A DNA stretch of 64,000 nucleotides. Origin: Prorocentrum cordatum. Lineage: Eukaryota; Sar; Dinophyceae; Prorocentrales; Prorocentraceae. Shown in pieces: positions 44,236 through 52,740 of this stretch (position 1 is its first letter; every line of letters begins with the position of its first letter). The position numbers and the translations under genes were made by a program. Below the pieces are notes generated by a model. It saw nothing but the letters and a program-made list of their open reading frames with translations. It was not told where the DNA came from and ran no database searches. The stretch covers positions 24,311 through 88,310 of the forward strand of contig CAUYUJ010019381.1 in NCBI GenBank assembly GCA_963575745.1. The letters run 5' to 3'.

Positions 44236-44340
44236 TCCTTCTCCTCCTCCTTCTCCTTCTCCTCCTCCTCCTCCTCCTCCTCCTCCTCCTCCTCCTCCTT
44301 CCCCTCCTATTCCTTCTCTTCCTCCTCCTCCTCCTCCTGG
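44236..44340. repeat. (TCC)n array
   Basis: An interrupted TCC array following family G copy 2. Confidence 0.9.
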
Positions 44341-44517
44341 AACAACACACGGTCTTCGTCATCCTAGCGGACCAAGGATCGGACCCGCTCCGCGGCCGAG
44401 CGGGCTCCATTCCCTCCGCCCCCCGTGCTGGAATCGGGCCCGTTCTGCTGCCCGCTCGGCGGCCGAGTCAGCGGCCCAGACGCCAAACAGGCTCAGAAGG
44501 GACTTGGCATCGCTCGG

Positions 44518-44644
44518 ACGTGTGCATTTGTTGTCTCGGCGAGGACCATCGAGGAGCATGCTGGACCATCGTGCGGACAAGAAAACGTTTTACAAAAAAA
44601 ACACGAAACCGAAAAATGCATGGGGAGTGGACGTCCGAGCGATG
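44518..44644 (+). mobile_element. Family D TIR element, copy 3
   Basis: A 127-bp copy bounded by CATCGCTCGGACGT and ACGTCCGAGCGATG, with perfect 14-bp inverted ends. It is longer than the other copies by an A-rich internal stretch. Confidence 0.8.
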
Positions 44645-44814
44645 GCGAGGGGAAGCGCGCGTCCAGACTCGGGGGCACCACCGAGCGGGGCAAGCTGCCG
44701 TCCTTGCCCTCCTCGCGCTCCCCGGGCTGCTCCTCCTGACGCTCCTCCTCCCCCCTTGTCAGGAGGACGGGGACACAGAAGGAGGAGGTGGAGGAGGCAC
44801 AGCGTTGCAGATTT

Positions 44815-44915
44815 AGGAGGAGGAGGAGGAGAAGGAGGAGGAGGAGGAGGAAGAGGAGGAGAAAGAGGTGGAGGAGGAGGAGGAGGAGGAGTAGGAGGAG
44901 GAGAGCTTGCAGGGA
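44815..44915. repeat. (GGA)n array
   Basis: A GGA array with GAA and GTA variants, immediately before an exon-like open frame. Confidence 0.9.
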
Positions 44916-45095
44916 GCGCTCCAGGGAGACAGACCGAAGAGGACAAGGAGGCGTCCCCCCGTAGCCGGCGCGCGGAGGAGCCGGGGTGCGGCTTCAGCTT
45001 CCGGCAGCAGTACTTCCAGAAGGCGGGGGCGGGGCACCTGGATTTCCAACGCATTGCACTGATCGGGGACGCACTGACCCGCACCCTGGGCTCTG
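44916..45095 (+). CDS. Possible exon of an unrecognised gene
   Basis: The plus frame reads as a plausible soluble protein, including GCGFSFRQQYFQKAGAGHLD and a following LDFQRIALIGDAL segment. It ends near CTGCAG at about 45100, after which the frame soon stops. I do not recognise the family. The composition is unlike the surrounding random frames, but there is no start, splice or homology evidence. Confidence 0.25.
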
Positions 45096-45245
45096 CAGGA
45101 TCCTGCAAGATCCGGCGCTCTGGCTGACCCCCGTTTGCATTGACCCCCGTCTCGTACAGCTCGAGTTGAACAAAGCACACGGATGTTTCCGGGCTCCATG
45201 GTCCAGAAGATTTTTGGAGGCGTCTTGGAGTCTTCTCCTCAGAAG

Positions 45246-45394
45246 CCCCCGACAGTGGCACCCAAGAGCGCCCTTTGGGTGCCGCTGTCGGGGGGGCCAT
45301 CTTGATCTCTCTTGGATCCCTCTTCGAAGCTTCTCCGCCCGAAGATGGCCCCGCGACAGTGGCACCCAATAAAGCCCGCTGGGTGCCACTGTCG
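45246..45394. repeat. Two related hairpins (CGACAGTGGCACCCAA stem)
   Basis: At 45246-45295 CCCCCGACAGTGGCACCCAA faces TTGGGTGCCGCTGTCGGGGG. At 45354-45394 CGACAGTGGCACCCA faces TGGGTGCCACTGTCG perfectly, with an ~11-base loop. The same stem is used twice about 105 bp apart. No gene is evident beside them; they may be remnants of a small palindromic element. Confidence 0.75.
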
Positions 45395-45514
45395 AGTGGC
45401 CTTGCGGGGCTGTCGAGTGGCCTTGCGGGAGCCCTTCCGCGGCCTCGCTGTTTTCGGGAAGCTTCGGGCTCCAAGGTGCTTCCATCAGCTGCGCCTCGTC
45501 GAGGGTCAGGACTC

Positions 45515-45985
45515 CGGAGGAGGAGGGGGAGGAGGGGTAGGAGGAGGCGGAGGAGGAGGAGGAGGAGGACGAGGAGGGGGGCGAGGGGGAGGAGCGGGAG
45601 GGGGAGGAGGAGGAGGAGGAGGGAGGGAGGAGGAGGAGGAGGAGGAGGGAGGAGGAGGAGGAGGAGGAGGGAGGAGGAGGGGGACTCCGCGTCGAGAGAA
45701 AATCAGGCATCGGATGTCTGGGAATCTGCGGGGAGGGCAGCAGGCCTCTCCCCCGACGGCGCGCTCTGCTTCCAGCGCAAGGCCCCGGAGCTCTCGACCT
45801 CTCCTCCCGGATCTGGACCGCGCGCATCAGCACTACGGGCCCCGCGGCGGCGTCGGCGGCGATCTGGCGGCATCCCTCCCCCTCCTCCGCCTCCTCCTCC
45901 TCCTTCAACTTCTCTCCCCTCCCTCCTCCTCCTCCTCCTCCTCCTCCTCCTCCTCCTCCTCCTCCTCCTCCTCCTCCTCAGATCC
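45515..45985. repeat. GGA array facing a TCC array
   Basis: A GGA array at 45515-45690 and a TCC array at 45885-45980 in inverted orientation, about 200 bp apart, similar to the pair at 7.7-8.0 kb. The spacer has no supported gene. Confidence 0.9.
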
Positions 45986-45999
45986 GGGAGGAGCGAGAT

Positions 46000-46132
46000 C
46001 CTGGGGCCCCCCGGCGGTGCCTCCGGCGCCGCCCTTGGCGCGCTCCGCGCGCCAGGGAGGGGGATCCAGCGCCGATCCGAGAAATCCGCGCGGACCTCTG
46101 AGTTTTTATGTTTATTTCATTGTTTATCCCCC
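46000..46132 (+). mobile_element. Family B palindromic element, copy 3 (left arm truncated)
   Basis: The core GGCGGTGCCTCCGGCGCCGC, the palindrome GGCGCGCTCCGCGCGCC, then CCGCGCGGACCTCTGAGTTT and TTATGTTTATTTCATTGTTT. The outer left arm is absent, apparently replaced by the TCC array end. Confidence 0.75.
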
Positions 46133-46136
46133 TAGG

Positions 46137-46222
46137 GGAGACGGAGACCCAGAAAGTGCGAAAAATGATTATGGGGAATCCTGGGAGTTGTGTCTATCAT
46201 TATTTGCGTGCTTGGGGGCCCT
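46137..46222 (+). mobile_element. Family A element fragment
   Basis: A short degenerate relative of family A: GACCCAGAAAGTGCG, AAAAATGATTATGGGGAATC, then TTATTTGCGTGCTTGGGGGC. It lies directly between family B copy 3 and the UPF0301-like fragment. No target duplication. Confidence 0.5.
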
Positions 46223-46225
46223 CCC

Positions 46226-46300
46226 ATGAAGGCGGTGGTCCTGCTGGTCGACCACCGGAAGGAGTTCGACATGGGCATCATCCTGAACCGGCCCACGGGG
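46226..46300 (+). CDS. Exon fragment of a UPF0301/AlgH (DUF179) protein, LLVDH...LNRPT block
   Basis: The 25-codon frame contains KAVVLLVDH and, a few residues on, FDMGIILNRPTG. This is the signature block of the UPF0301/AlgH (YqgE) family, where a hydrophobic strand ending in H is followed by G-hydrophobic-N-(R/K)-P. The frame leaves the family pattern right after GI. A typical domain is about 160-180 residues, so this is one exon or a captured fragment. A candidate preceding block is at 28188-28250. Molecular function of the family is unknown. Confidence 0.45.
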
Positions 46301-46384
46301 ATCAGCACGCCGCGGCCTCAGCCCAGGACCCAGAGACCCGACGCTCCAAAAAAGATGAAGCGGCGGGATTTTGGCCGTTTTCGG

Positions 46385-46416
46385 CCTCCTCCTCCTCCTC
46401 CTCCTCCTCCTCCCCC
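46385..46416. repeat. (TCC)n array at the 5' end of the DIRS-like element
   Basis: A short TCC array that ends exactly where repeat A1 begins. A 300-bp TCC array follows the element. Confidence 0.85.
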
Positions 46417-46539
46417 TCGCTCCGATCAGTTTTGGGAAGGCAGGGTAGGTGCTGATGGGGATTATCGTCAGAGGGGAGTGCGTACCTCGTCGCAGCCCTC
46501 TCGGCCCGAGGGGTGCGCAGGCGAGGGTTTCGTTTCCCC
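46417..46539 (+). repeat. DIRS-like repeat A1
   Basis: Starts TCGCTCCGATCAGTTTTGGG and ends GGTTTCGTTTCCCC. It differs from A2 (49371-49493) by about two substitutions over 123 bp. Confidence 0.9.
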
Positions 46540-46799
46540 TGGGGTACACCGCGACGCTGCGACCCCCGAGCGGGGTTCACAGTTCAACGGCTCGCCTTCC
46601 TTCTGTCGCCAACTCTTCGCATATCCCGAGCCTGGTGGTCATGATCTGCCTGCTGTTCCACCCTGCTCAGGGCCTGGTTCGCTGCCCAGACGCACTGGGC
46701 CTCGGCCGGCCCGCGTGGTCAGCAGCACAGCGGACGCCACCAGATGCCCCGTGGCATTCTTCATGGCAGGGATCACGTGCTGTCGGAAGCACGGAGCTG

Positions 46800-49097
46800 C
46801 TCGAACGAGCCCTTGCTTTGTTTCCGTCGCAGTTTTTCGCTCCCGTCAGCTCGTCGGTTCGCCTGGCGATGCGGGACGTCAGCGTGCTCGATCTGGCTTG
46901 CCTGACCAACTTCGACGCTTTCATGCGTGAAGCTGGGGCCCCACCAACCATGAAGGGCCCCGACATCCAGGCATTGTGGTCCAAGTCGCCCATGCACGCC
47001 GCGGCTGCCAGGCAACATCGCCCTTCTGCCTCCGACCGGGCTCTTCCTGGCCTCGTAGAGCACGGGGTGGGTCCAGATGAGCACGTTCGCAGGGCGTTGC
47101 TCCTGTCGCACCCACTCGCGGCCACGCCCAGTCTGGAGCTCGATCTGCAATTTGCCATCCATGCCAACGCCTCGCTTGGACACCGTGTCCGCGATCAGCG
47201 GCGGCACCGGCGAAAATTGCTAGTACGTCTTGCTGCTGCAGGCCGCCCTCTGGACGAGTTCGCTTTGCAGCAACGGCATGTCAGCATCGCAGGCGCGCCA
47301 GGTATTTCAACTGTATTTGCAGAAGTGTTCGTCGTGCTCTTGGAGTGGCCTGGCAAGGGCCTGCCGGCCAGGCTAGTCCACGGTTTCGAGATAGTTGCGG
47401 AGGTCCCTGCTTCTGGCGTCCTCCGTCCGTGCTCCTCGAAATCTACTGGGCACAATGCGCCCCAACAGCCGTCCGAGACGCTGCGGGGGCCATCTGCCCG
47501 AGAGTTCGTGGACAGCATGGAACGAAGCATGCGCCCGGCCCCCCTGACGAATGTCATCTACGACTTGACAGTGGAAGAAATCAAGGCTGGGTTCGCCGAC
47601 CCATTTTGTGACGCGGCGTGAGCTCGACCTTCGTTTCGGGCTTGGTGGCTATCGCCCGCTTCCGCGCGCGCCACGCTATATGGCAAGGCGACAAGTGGCG
47701 TTTAATCGATGATGGGAAGAGGGCTCGCATCAACGCCTTATCTTTCTTGTCGGAGACGCTGGTCACTATTCCGCCAGAGCTGCCGCTTCTCATTGCCCGC
47801 GCGTTGGCTTTCCAACTTTCTTCGCAAGACGGCCGTTTGCTTCCTGATTGGTTCCAACTCGTCGCGTCAGTGGAAGATTGGTGGAAGGGGTACCGACAAT
47901 TATTCCCCATTCGCAGGGATATGGGGTTTGTCGTGGTGGCCCCTCTCCACCCCGCCACGCACGAGTGCATGTACAGCGTGTTGTGCGGGCTGCCTTTTGG
48001 CCTGGGGTCGGAAGTGAACCAGTTCAACCGGGCCCCGCTCCTCCTCACAGCCGCCGCTCGACGCTTGCTTTACGCGATGGGCGGGCATTACGTCGACGAT
48101 AACGTTATCGTAGATTTTGCGCTGTCCAAGGGGGACGCCCAACAGGCCTTCCAGGAGCTCGCGCGCCTGCTTGGTGTTGCGCTCTCGGATGGAAAGCGCG
48201 CGCCGCCGACGTCGATGCTGCCTTTTCCTGGGGCACTTGAACGATCTTAGCCGCATCCAGACCGATTCAGCGGTCCGTTTTGAGCCTAATTTAGGGACGC
48301 GCGACCGCTTCTTGGAGGAGGTGAACCAAGTTTTGCTGGCTGGGCGTCTCCAGTCCGGCGAAGCCGCATACCTGCGTAGTATAAGCACATGGCTTGACAC
48401 CTCGCTTGCTGGCCGGCCGTGTCGGGGGGCTTTGTCCGCCCTCATTGCACGCCAGTACTACGAGGACACCGTTGAGATCACCCCGAACCTTCGGTGTTGC
48501 CTCCAGTACTTATCCTCCGTAGCACGACACGCTGCGCCGAGGTCGTTAGCCATCGCGCGCGACCCGTTTCCACCCGTGGTGGTCTACACAGACGCTTCCG
48601 CGGACAGTGGTCGGCCGCCGCGTCTTGGCGCTCTGGTGTTTGTTCCTGGGCGTACGCCTGCTTGCCTGGTTTATGACGTGTCCGACAACATGTCTGCCCA
48701 CCTTGGCACACAGGGCGGCCATGTAATCAACCAGGCAGAGCTGCTAGCCGCCCCTCTCCTGGTGTGGTCCATGCCATCCTTGCTGCAGAAAAGGGACGTG
48801 TTATGGTTCACTGACAACCAGGCAGCCGAGGCCGCTTTAGTCAAGGCGGGGTCGCCTACAGAGTCGATGTGTCGCCTGGCCCTCGTGGCCACAGCGGCTC
48901 TGACGGCTCTTGGAGCCAGGCCGTGGTTCGAAAGGATTCCGTCGTCCGACAACCCCGCAGACGTCCTGAGCCGCGCCGGACACGACGACTCCGTCGTGCT
49001 GTCTCACATTCGCGCCGCTCGGTGGGAGGCGTTCTCACCACGCGAGCCTCCTGTAGCCGCCTTAGACTTCGACAGCCTGTTCGCTTCGCCTCCCTGA
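46800..49097 (+). pseudogene. DIRS-like reverse transcriptase/RNase H gene, three frameshifts
   Basis: One frame covers the N-terminal region to about 47605 (ending TVEEIKAGFADP). A +1 frame then holds ELDLRFGLGGYRPLPR to about 47665. The next +1 frame carries WRLIDD, motif A EDWWKGYRQ (Asp codon 47876), PFGLGSEVNQFNR and motif C YVDD (Asp codons 48095 and 48098) to about 48225. A third +1 shift returns to the first frame for FLGHLNDLSR and the RNase H, with D 48591, E 48738, D 48813 and D 48960 (NPADVLSR). Stop at 49095-49097. All catalytic residues are present, so the breaks look recent or are sequence errors. No single start is assigned. Confidence 0.8.
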
Positions 49098-49231
49098 CTG
49101 GTCGCGGGAGAAAACACAGGCGCCAGGGCGTGCCAGGAACGCCCGCCTTTCCACTGATCTATGACCATTTCTCACTTGTTAATTTCCACAGCGCTGGGGG
49201 TGGGCTTGGGGACTTATCATTCTCAGCGTTG

Positions 49232-49369
49232 GGTGTCGTTTGGCCGATCAGAGAACCCATTGCCATATGTGGGGTTCTTGATACGGAGTACCAAGCTCCC
49301 CCCCCGCCCCCACAAGTCAAAGATTGCAGCTAGGGCGTCGATTCCTCTCACCCCCCCTTCTCGTTGATA
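49232..49369 (+). repeat. DIRS-like repeat B1
   Basis: Contains TTGGCCGATCAGAGAACCCA, GATACGGAGTACCAAGCTCC and AAGATTGCAGCTAGGGCGTC, and ends TTCTCGTTGATA. It matches B2 (49692-49831) apart from a few substitutions and the length of a C run. Confidence 0.9.
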
Positions 49370-49370
49370 G

Positions 49371-49493
49371 TCGCTCCGATCAGTTTTGGGAAGGCAGGGT
49401 AGGTGCTGATGGGGATTATCGCCAGAGGGGAGTGCGTACCTCGTCGCAGCCCTCTCGGCCCGAGGGGTGCGCAGGCGAGGGTTCCGTTTCCCC
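49371..49493 (+). repeat. DIRS-like repeat A2
   Basis: The second copy of A1, placed directly after B1 with one intervening base, as expected if the B1-A2 unit mirrors the junction of a circularised element. Confidence 0.9.
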
Positions 49494-49691
49494 GCCCCCG
49501 TCCCCTTGATACACCACCTCGTCGGCTGTATCGCTGATGTTCGTGCCCTTTTATGCCGGCATGCCAAGCAACCGGTTGGGCCGTGACCTCCTTGGGCTCC
49601 GTCCGGTCTGGCCTGCCCAGCTACAGCCGGCGACAGTCCTGGGTCCAGGTCTCGCACGGGAAGTCCTTGTCCCCGTGTTCCTTGCAGGGGG

Positions 49692-49831
49692 GTGTTGTTT
49701 GGCCGATCAGAGAACCCATTGCCATATGCGGGATTCTTGATACGGAGTACCAAGCTCCCCCCCCCCCGCCCCCACAAGTCAAAGATTGCAGCTAGGGCGT
49801 CGATTCCTCTCACCCCCCCTTCTCGTTGATA
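49692..49831 (+). repeat. DIRS-like repeat B2 (right terminus)
   Basis: The second copy of B1, ending TTCTCGTTGATA and then passing straight into a (TCC)n array. About 198 bp of unique DNA separates it from A2. Confidence 0.9.
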
Positions 49832-50135
49832 ATCCTCCTCCTCCTCCTCCTCCTCCTCCTCCTCCTCCTCCTCCTCCCTCCTCCTCCTCCTCCTCCTCCT
49901 CCTCCTCCTCCTCCTCCTCCTCCTCCTCCTCCTCCTCCTCCTCCTCCTCCTCCTCCTCCGCCTCCTCTCCTCCTCCTCCTCCTCCTCCTCCTCCTCCTCC
50001 TCCTCCTCCTCCTCTCCTCCTCCTCCTCCTCTCCCCCTCCTCCTCCTCCTCCTCCTCCCTCCTCCTCCTCCTCCTCCTCCCTCCTCCTCCTCCTCCTCCT
50101 CCTCCTCCTCCTCCTCCTCCTCCCCCTCCTCCGCC
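49832..50135. repeat. 300-bp (TCC)n array
   Basis: One of the longest TCC tracts in the window, with a few CTC slips. It borders the right end of the DIRS-like element. Confidence 0.95.
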
Positions 50136-50298
50136 TCCTTCGGGGGCCCTCGCCGGGCCGCGGGAGCGTCAAAGAGCGACTCTAGGGCGGGGAGCCGGCC
50201 CCGGGGAAGTGGCCCAGACCTCCGTGGCCCACGCCTCGAAGAAAAAAAGTTGGAGCGGCCGGGTATCTGGGGAGGGGGGTCGGCGGCGCGCACAGGGA

Positions 50299-50455
50299 TC
50301 AGGAGGGAAAGAAACACACAGACACAATTAATCGTCGATTCCCAGGAAAATATGCCAAAATATGGGAAGTGGGGAGAAGGCAAAAAAAAAGAAAATATGG
50401 GGAATATTTTTATTTGTGTGTATTTATTTGTGTATCCTGGGTGGGGCCCCATGCA
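50299..50455 (+). mobile_element. Family A short element, copy 5 (TSD AGGGA/AAGGA)
   Basis: Starts TCAGGAGGGAAAGAAACACA and ends GGGTGGGGCCCCATGCA, with 5-bp flanks agreeing at four positions. The interior has the CAATTAATCGTCGATTCCCA and AAATATGGGAAGTGGGG blocks, very like copy 3. Confidence 0.75.
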
Positions 50456-50604
50456 AAGGAGGCGGCGCGAGGGGGGCGGCCTGCTGAGGGAAGGCAGGGG
50501 GCCTCATGCAGGAGCCCCTCGCGCCTTCGGAGGGTTGCTGTCTGTCCTCGGGGAAGGCTCGTAGAACTCCTCAGAGGGCCGGGGGATGTCCGAGACTTCT
50601 CTTT

Positions 50605-50768
50605 TTAAGTCGGGCCTGTCCCTCTACAGAAGGGATATGCTAGAAATGGTCAAAAATAATCCAGGGATGATTTGTTTAGTTTTCTGGGGGCATTTGTTTT
50701 AGTATTTTGAATATTTTTCCCATTTGTCGCCCAAGATCCGCCTGTAGAGGGGGACATGCCCGACCTAA
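50605..50768 (+). mobile_element. Family C element, copy 6 (TSD GACTTCTC/GACATCTC)
   Basis: TTAAGTCGGGCCTGTCCCTC on the left; GTAGAGGGGGACATGCCCGA then CCTAA on the right. 8-bp flanks agree at seven positions, allowing three extra T at the left end. 164 bp, with an AT-rich centre. Confidence 0.8.
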
Positions 50769-50954
50769 GACATCTCTGAGAAGGCCCGCCCGCCCCTTCT
50801 CACTTCCCCCCCCGCGCGCGCGCCGCGGCCTCAGCCCAGGGGGGGGGGGTCGGCGGCGCGCACAGGGAGGCGGCGCGAGGGAGACGGCCTGCTGAGAGAA
50901 GGCAGGGGGCCTCGCAGAAGCCCCCCATCCTGCGTTCCGAGGCCCTGAGGCGCA

Positions 50955-51050
50955 ACGAAAGGGGCTCCTCCTCCTCCCCCTCCTCCTCCTCCCCCTCCTC
51001 CCCCTCCTCCTCCTCCTCCTCCTCCTCCTCCTCCTCCTCCTCCTCCTCCA
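50955..51050. repeat. (TCC)n array
   Basis: A TCC array with CCC interruptions. The flanking 50769-50954 segment has no gene. Confidence 0.9.
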
Positions 51051-51164
51051 CGTTACCCTCCGCCTCAAACTCATCGCCCTCCTCCCCACCCTCCACGGAG
51101 AGGAGGGAGAGGGGGCCCAGAAGTCTCCAGAGGCAGGCTCAGGTCGGCCACGCGACGCGGGGTG

Positions 51165-51300
51165 TAGGGGGAGTGGGGGAGGCTTCTTAGAAGCACCCCT
51201 GCTTCTTTGAAGGCGCGGGCCTTCTCTACAGATGAAGGCCACGCGCCTTCCAAGAAGCAGCCTCCTCCTAAGAAGTCTTCCCCCCTCCCCCATCCCCCCC
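51165..51300. repeat. Dispersed hairpin repeat family J, copy 2
   Basis: GAGGCTTCTTAGAAGCACCC, GCTTCTTTGAAGGCG, TCTACAGATGAAGGCC, CTTCCAAGAAGCAGCCTCCT and CTTCCCCCCTCCC, in the same order as 26405-26530. Confidence 0.75.
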
Positions 51301-51477
51301 TTCTGCGCGCCGCCAATCAGGGGAGAACGTGTCGACCGCCCATCGCCCACTCATCGCCGATAGGGACCTGACAGCCCACCCCGCCCAGGAGCGTACGGTT
51401 TCGCGCTCGAGAGCCTCTCGCCGATCCATCGGCGACGTGAGCATCTCCGGTTCCAAGTCAATGCTTCCCCCCCTGGG

Positions 51478-51508
51478 TTTAAGTCGGGCGTGTCCCTCTA
51501 CAGGAAGA

Positions 51509-51550
<42 letters not shown>

Positions 51551-51565
51551 TTATATGCAAAAAAA
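51478..51565 (+). mobile_element. Family C left end joined to a TA microsatellite
   Basis: TTAAGTCGGGCGTGTCCCTC then TACAGGAAGAA, directly followed by an alternating TA tract to about 51557. The right end is absent, so the copy is truncated or its AT-rich centre has expanded. Confidence 0.6.
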
Positions 51566-52350
51566 TAGCGTCGGCAGGTTTGTGTGCGGATTCGGCCTCC
51601 GGGGTCCGTGTTTTGGGCCCCGGGGCCGACGAGAAACGGCTCGGGATGGAAAGCCGGTCCTTGGGCAAGAGGTCGAGGCCCCAGGGAACGCACGTCGCGA
51701 AACAACAGTTGTCGTCGGAGGAGAGGCGGAGTTTTCTCAGGAGCCCCCGCATCCTTCCAGGGCTCGGGCGAGCAGGAGGCAGTGGCAATGCCCCAAACAT
51801 GGGGCGGCTTGCACACAGTGGCCATGGTTTTGCGTCCTTAGGGTGATGAGTTATGGGTGTGGTGGGTGTTCGCCACCTTGCCGCCTCGTGGCCGCCTCGT
51901 GGGCGCCCCGCGCTCCAGGAGTATGTGTGCTGGGTTTTTGCGCCGCGTTGCCGCGACGTGCCGCCCCGTGGGCGCTCCGTGCTCTGCGCTCGCACGACAC
52001 AGCCTGATCTTTTGTTTATTCATTGTTTTGCCGATCGGCTCGGGCCCTCGCAACCCCTCCTCCCCGCCCCCCCATGTAGTAGATCAAATGTGTTAAAACG
52101 CTTGCGAGAAAAAAGACGTGTTGTTTATCACGACTGTTTCTTATTCATTGCTTTGCCGATCGGCTCGGGCCCTCGCACCCCCCCTCCCCCCCATGTAGTA
52201 GATCTTGGCTGTTGTTGGCGCCCGTTTCGAGCAGGCGGAGTCCCTGCACTGCTGCAAACAGTCGCATTAAGCAGAGGTCTGGAGCCAGACTCCCCCCCCC
52301 CTCCCCCCCCCCCTTTGGCCCAATATCGAAACGCCGAATAAGAAAACGTT
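51566..52350. other. Unassigned DNA with a ~120-bp local duplication
   Basis: GTTTATTCATTGTTTTGCCG at about 52012 recurs as TTATTCATTGCTTTGCCG at 52142. Both are followed by ATCGGCTCGGGCCCTCGCA and CCCATGTAGTAGATC. No gene. Confidence 0.5.
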
Positions 52351-52354
52351 CACT

Positions 52355-52740
52355 GGAGCTTACACCACACAGCTTACACCACAGCTTACACCACATATTA
52401 GCTCTCCCCCCCCTCCCCCCCCTTTGGCCCAATGTCGAAACGCCGAATAAGAAAACGTTCACTGGAGCCTACACCACACAGCTTACACCACAGCTTACAC
52501 CACATAATTAGCTTCAGGTACAAGCCCATGCCAAGAAACGCCCTACTTGCCTCCAGGGTGCTCTGGTTTTCTTGGGCTTCGATGGTCTTGCTATAGGAAG
52601 CGTGACGCTCCCACACCAAAAATCAATGGATGTCCCGGGGTCTCAGGATTGGGTTTCTTGTGGGAAGTTCCTTGTGGTCGAGCCTCCTGCTGTAGCTTAC
52701 ACCACAGCTTACACCTCATAGCTTAAACCACATTGGTTGT
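52355..52740. repeat. TTACACCACA repeats and dispersed family H copy 2
   Basis: CCCCCCTTTGGCCCAAT...TCGAAACGCCGAATAAGAAA followed by ACACCACACAGCTTACACCA is duplicated (52310-52400 and 52425-52505). Family H copy 2 (52528-52690) is then flanked on its other side by more TTACACCACAGC units, so H has inserted into, or arisen within, this minisatellite. Confidence 0.7.

Larger units (their letters stand above)
46417..49831 (+). mobile_element. DIRS-like retrotransposon with split direct repeats (3.4 kb)
   Basis: The ends are split direct repeats: A1 (46417-46539) at the left, and B1 (49232-49369), A2 (49371-49493), B2 (49692-49831) at the right. A1 and A2 are both 123 bp and nearly identical; B1 and B2 are about 138-140 bp. 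This A1-body-B1-A2-B2 layout is that of PAT/Ngaro-type tyrosine-recombinase retrotransposons, where B1-A2 reproduces the junction of a circular intermediate. Here A2 and B2 are separated by about 198 bp, which is unusual. The body encodes a reverse transcriptase and a DIRS-type RNase H. No tyrosine recombinase or integrase is visible, so the copy is non-autonomous or incomplete. Confidence 0.75.

Noticed and set aside
49372-49831. Interpreting A1/A2 as ordinary LTRs
   Set aside because: A1 and A2 alone could be short LTRs, but the additional B1/B2 pair placed on either side of A2, and the B2 end falling exactly at the TCC array, fit split direct repeats better.
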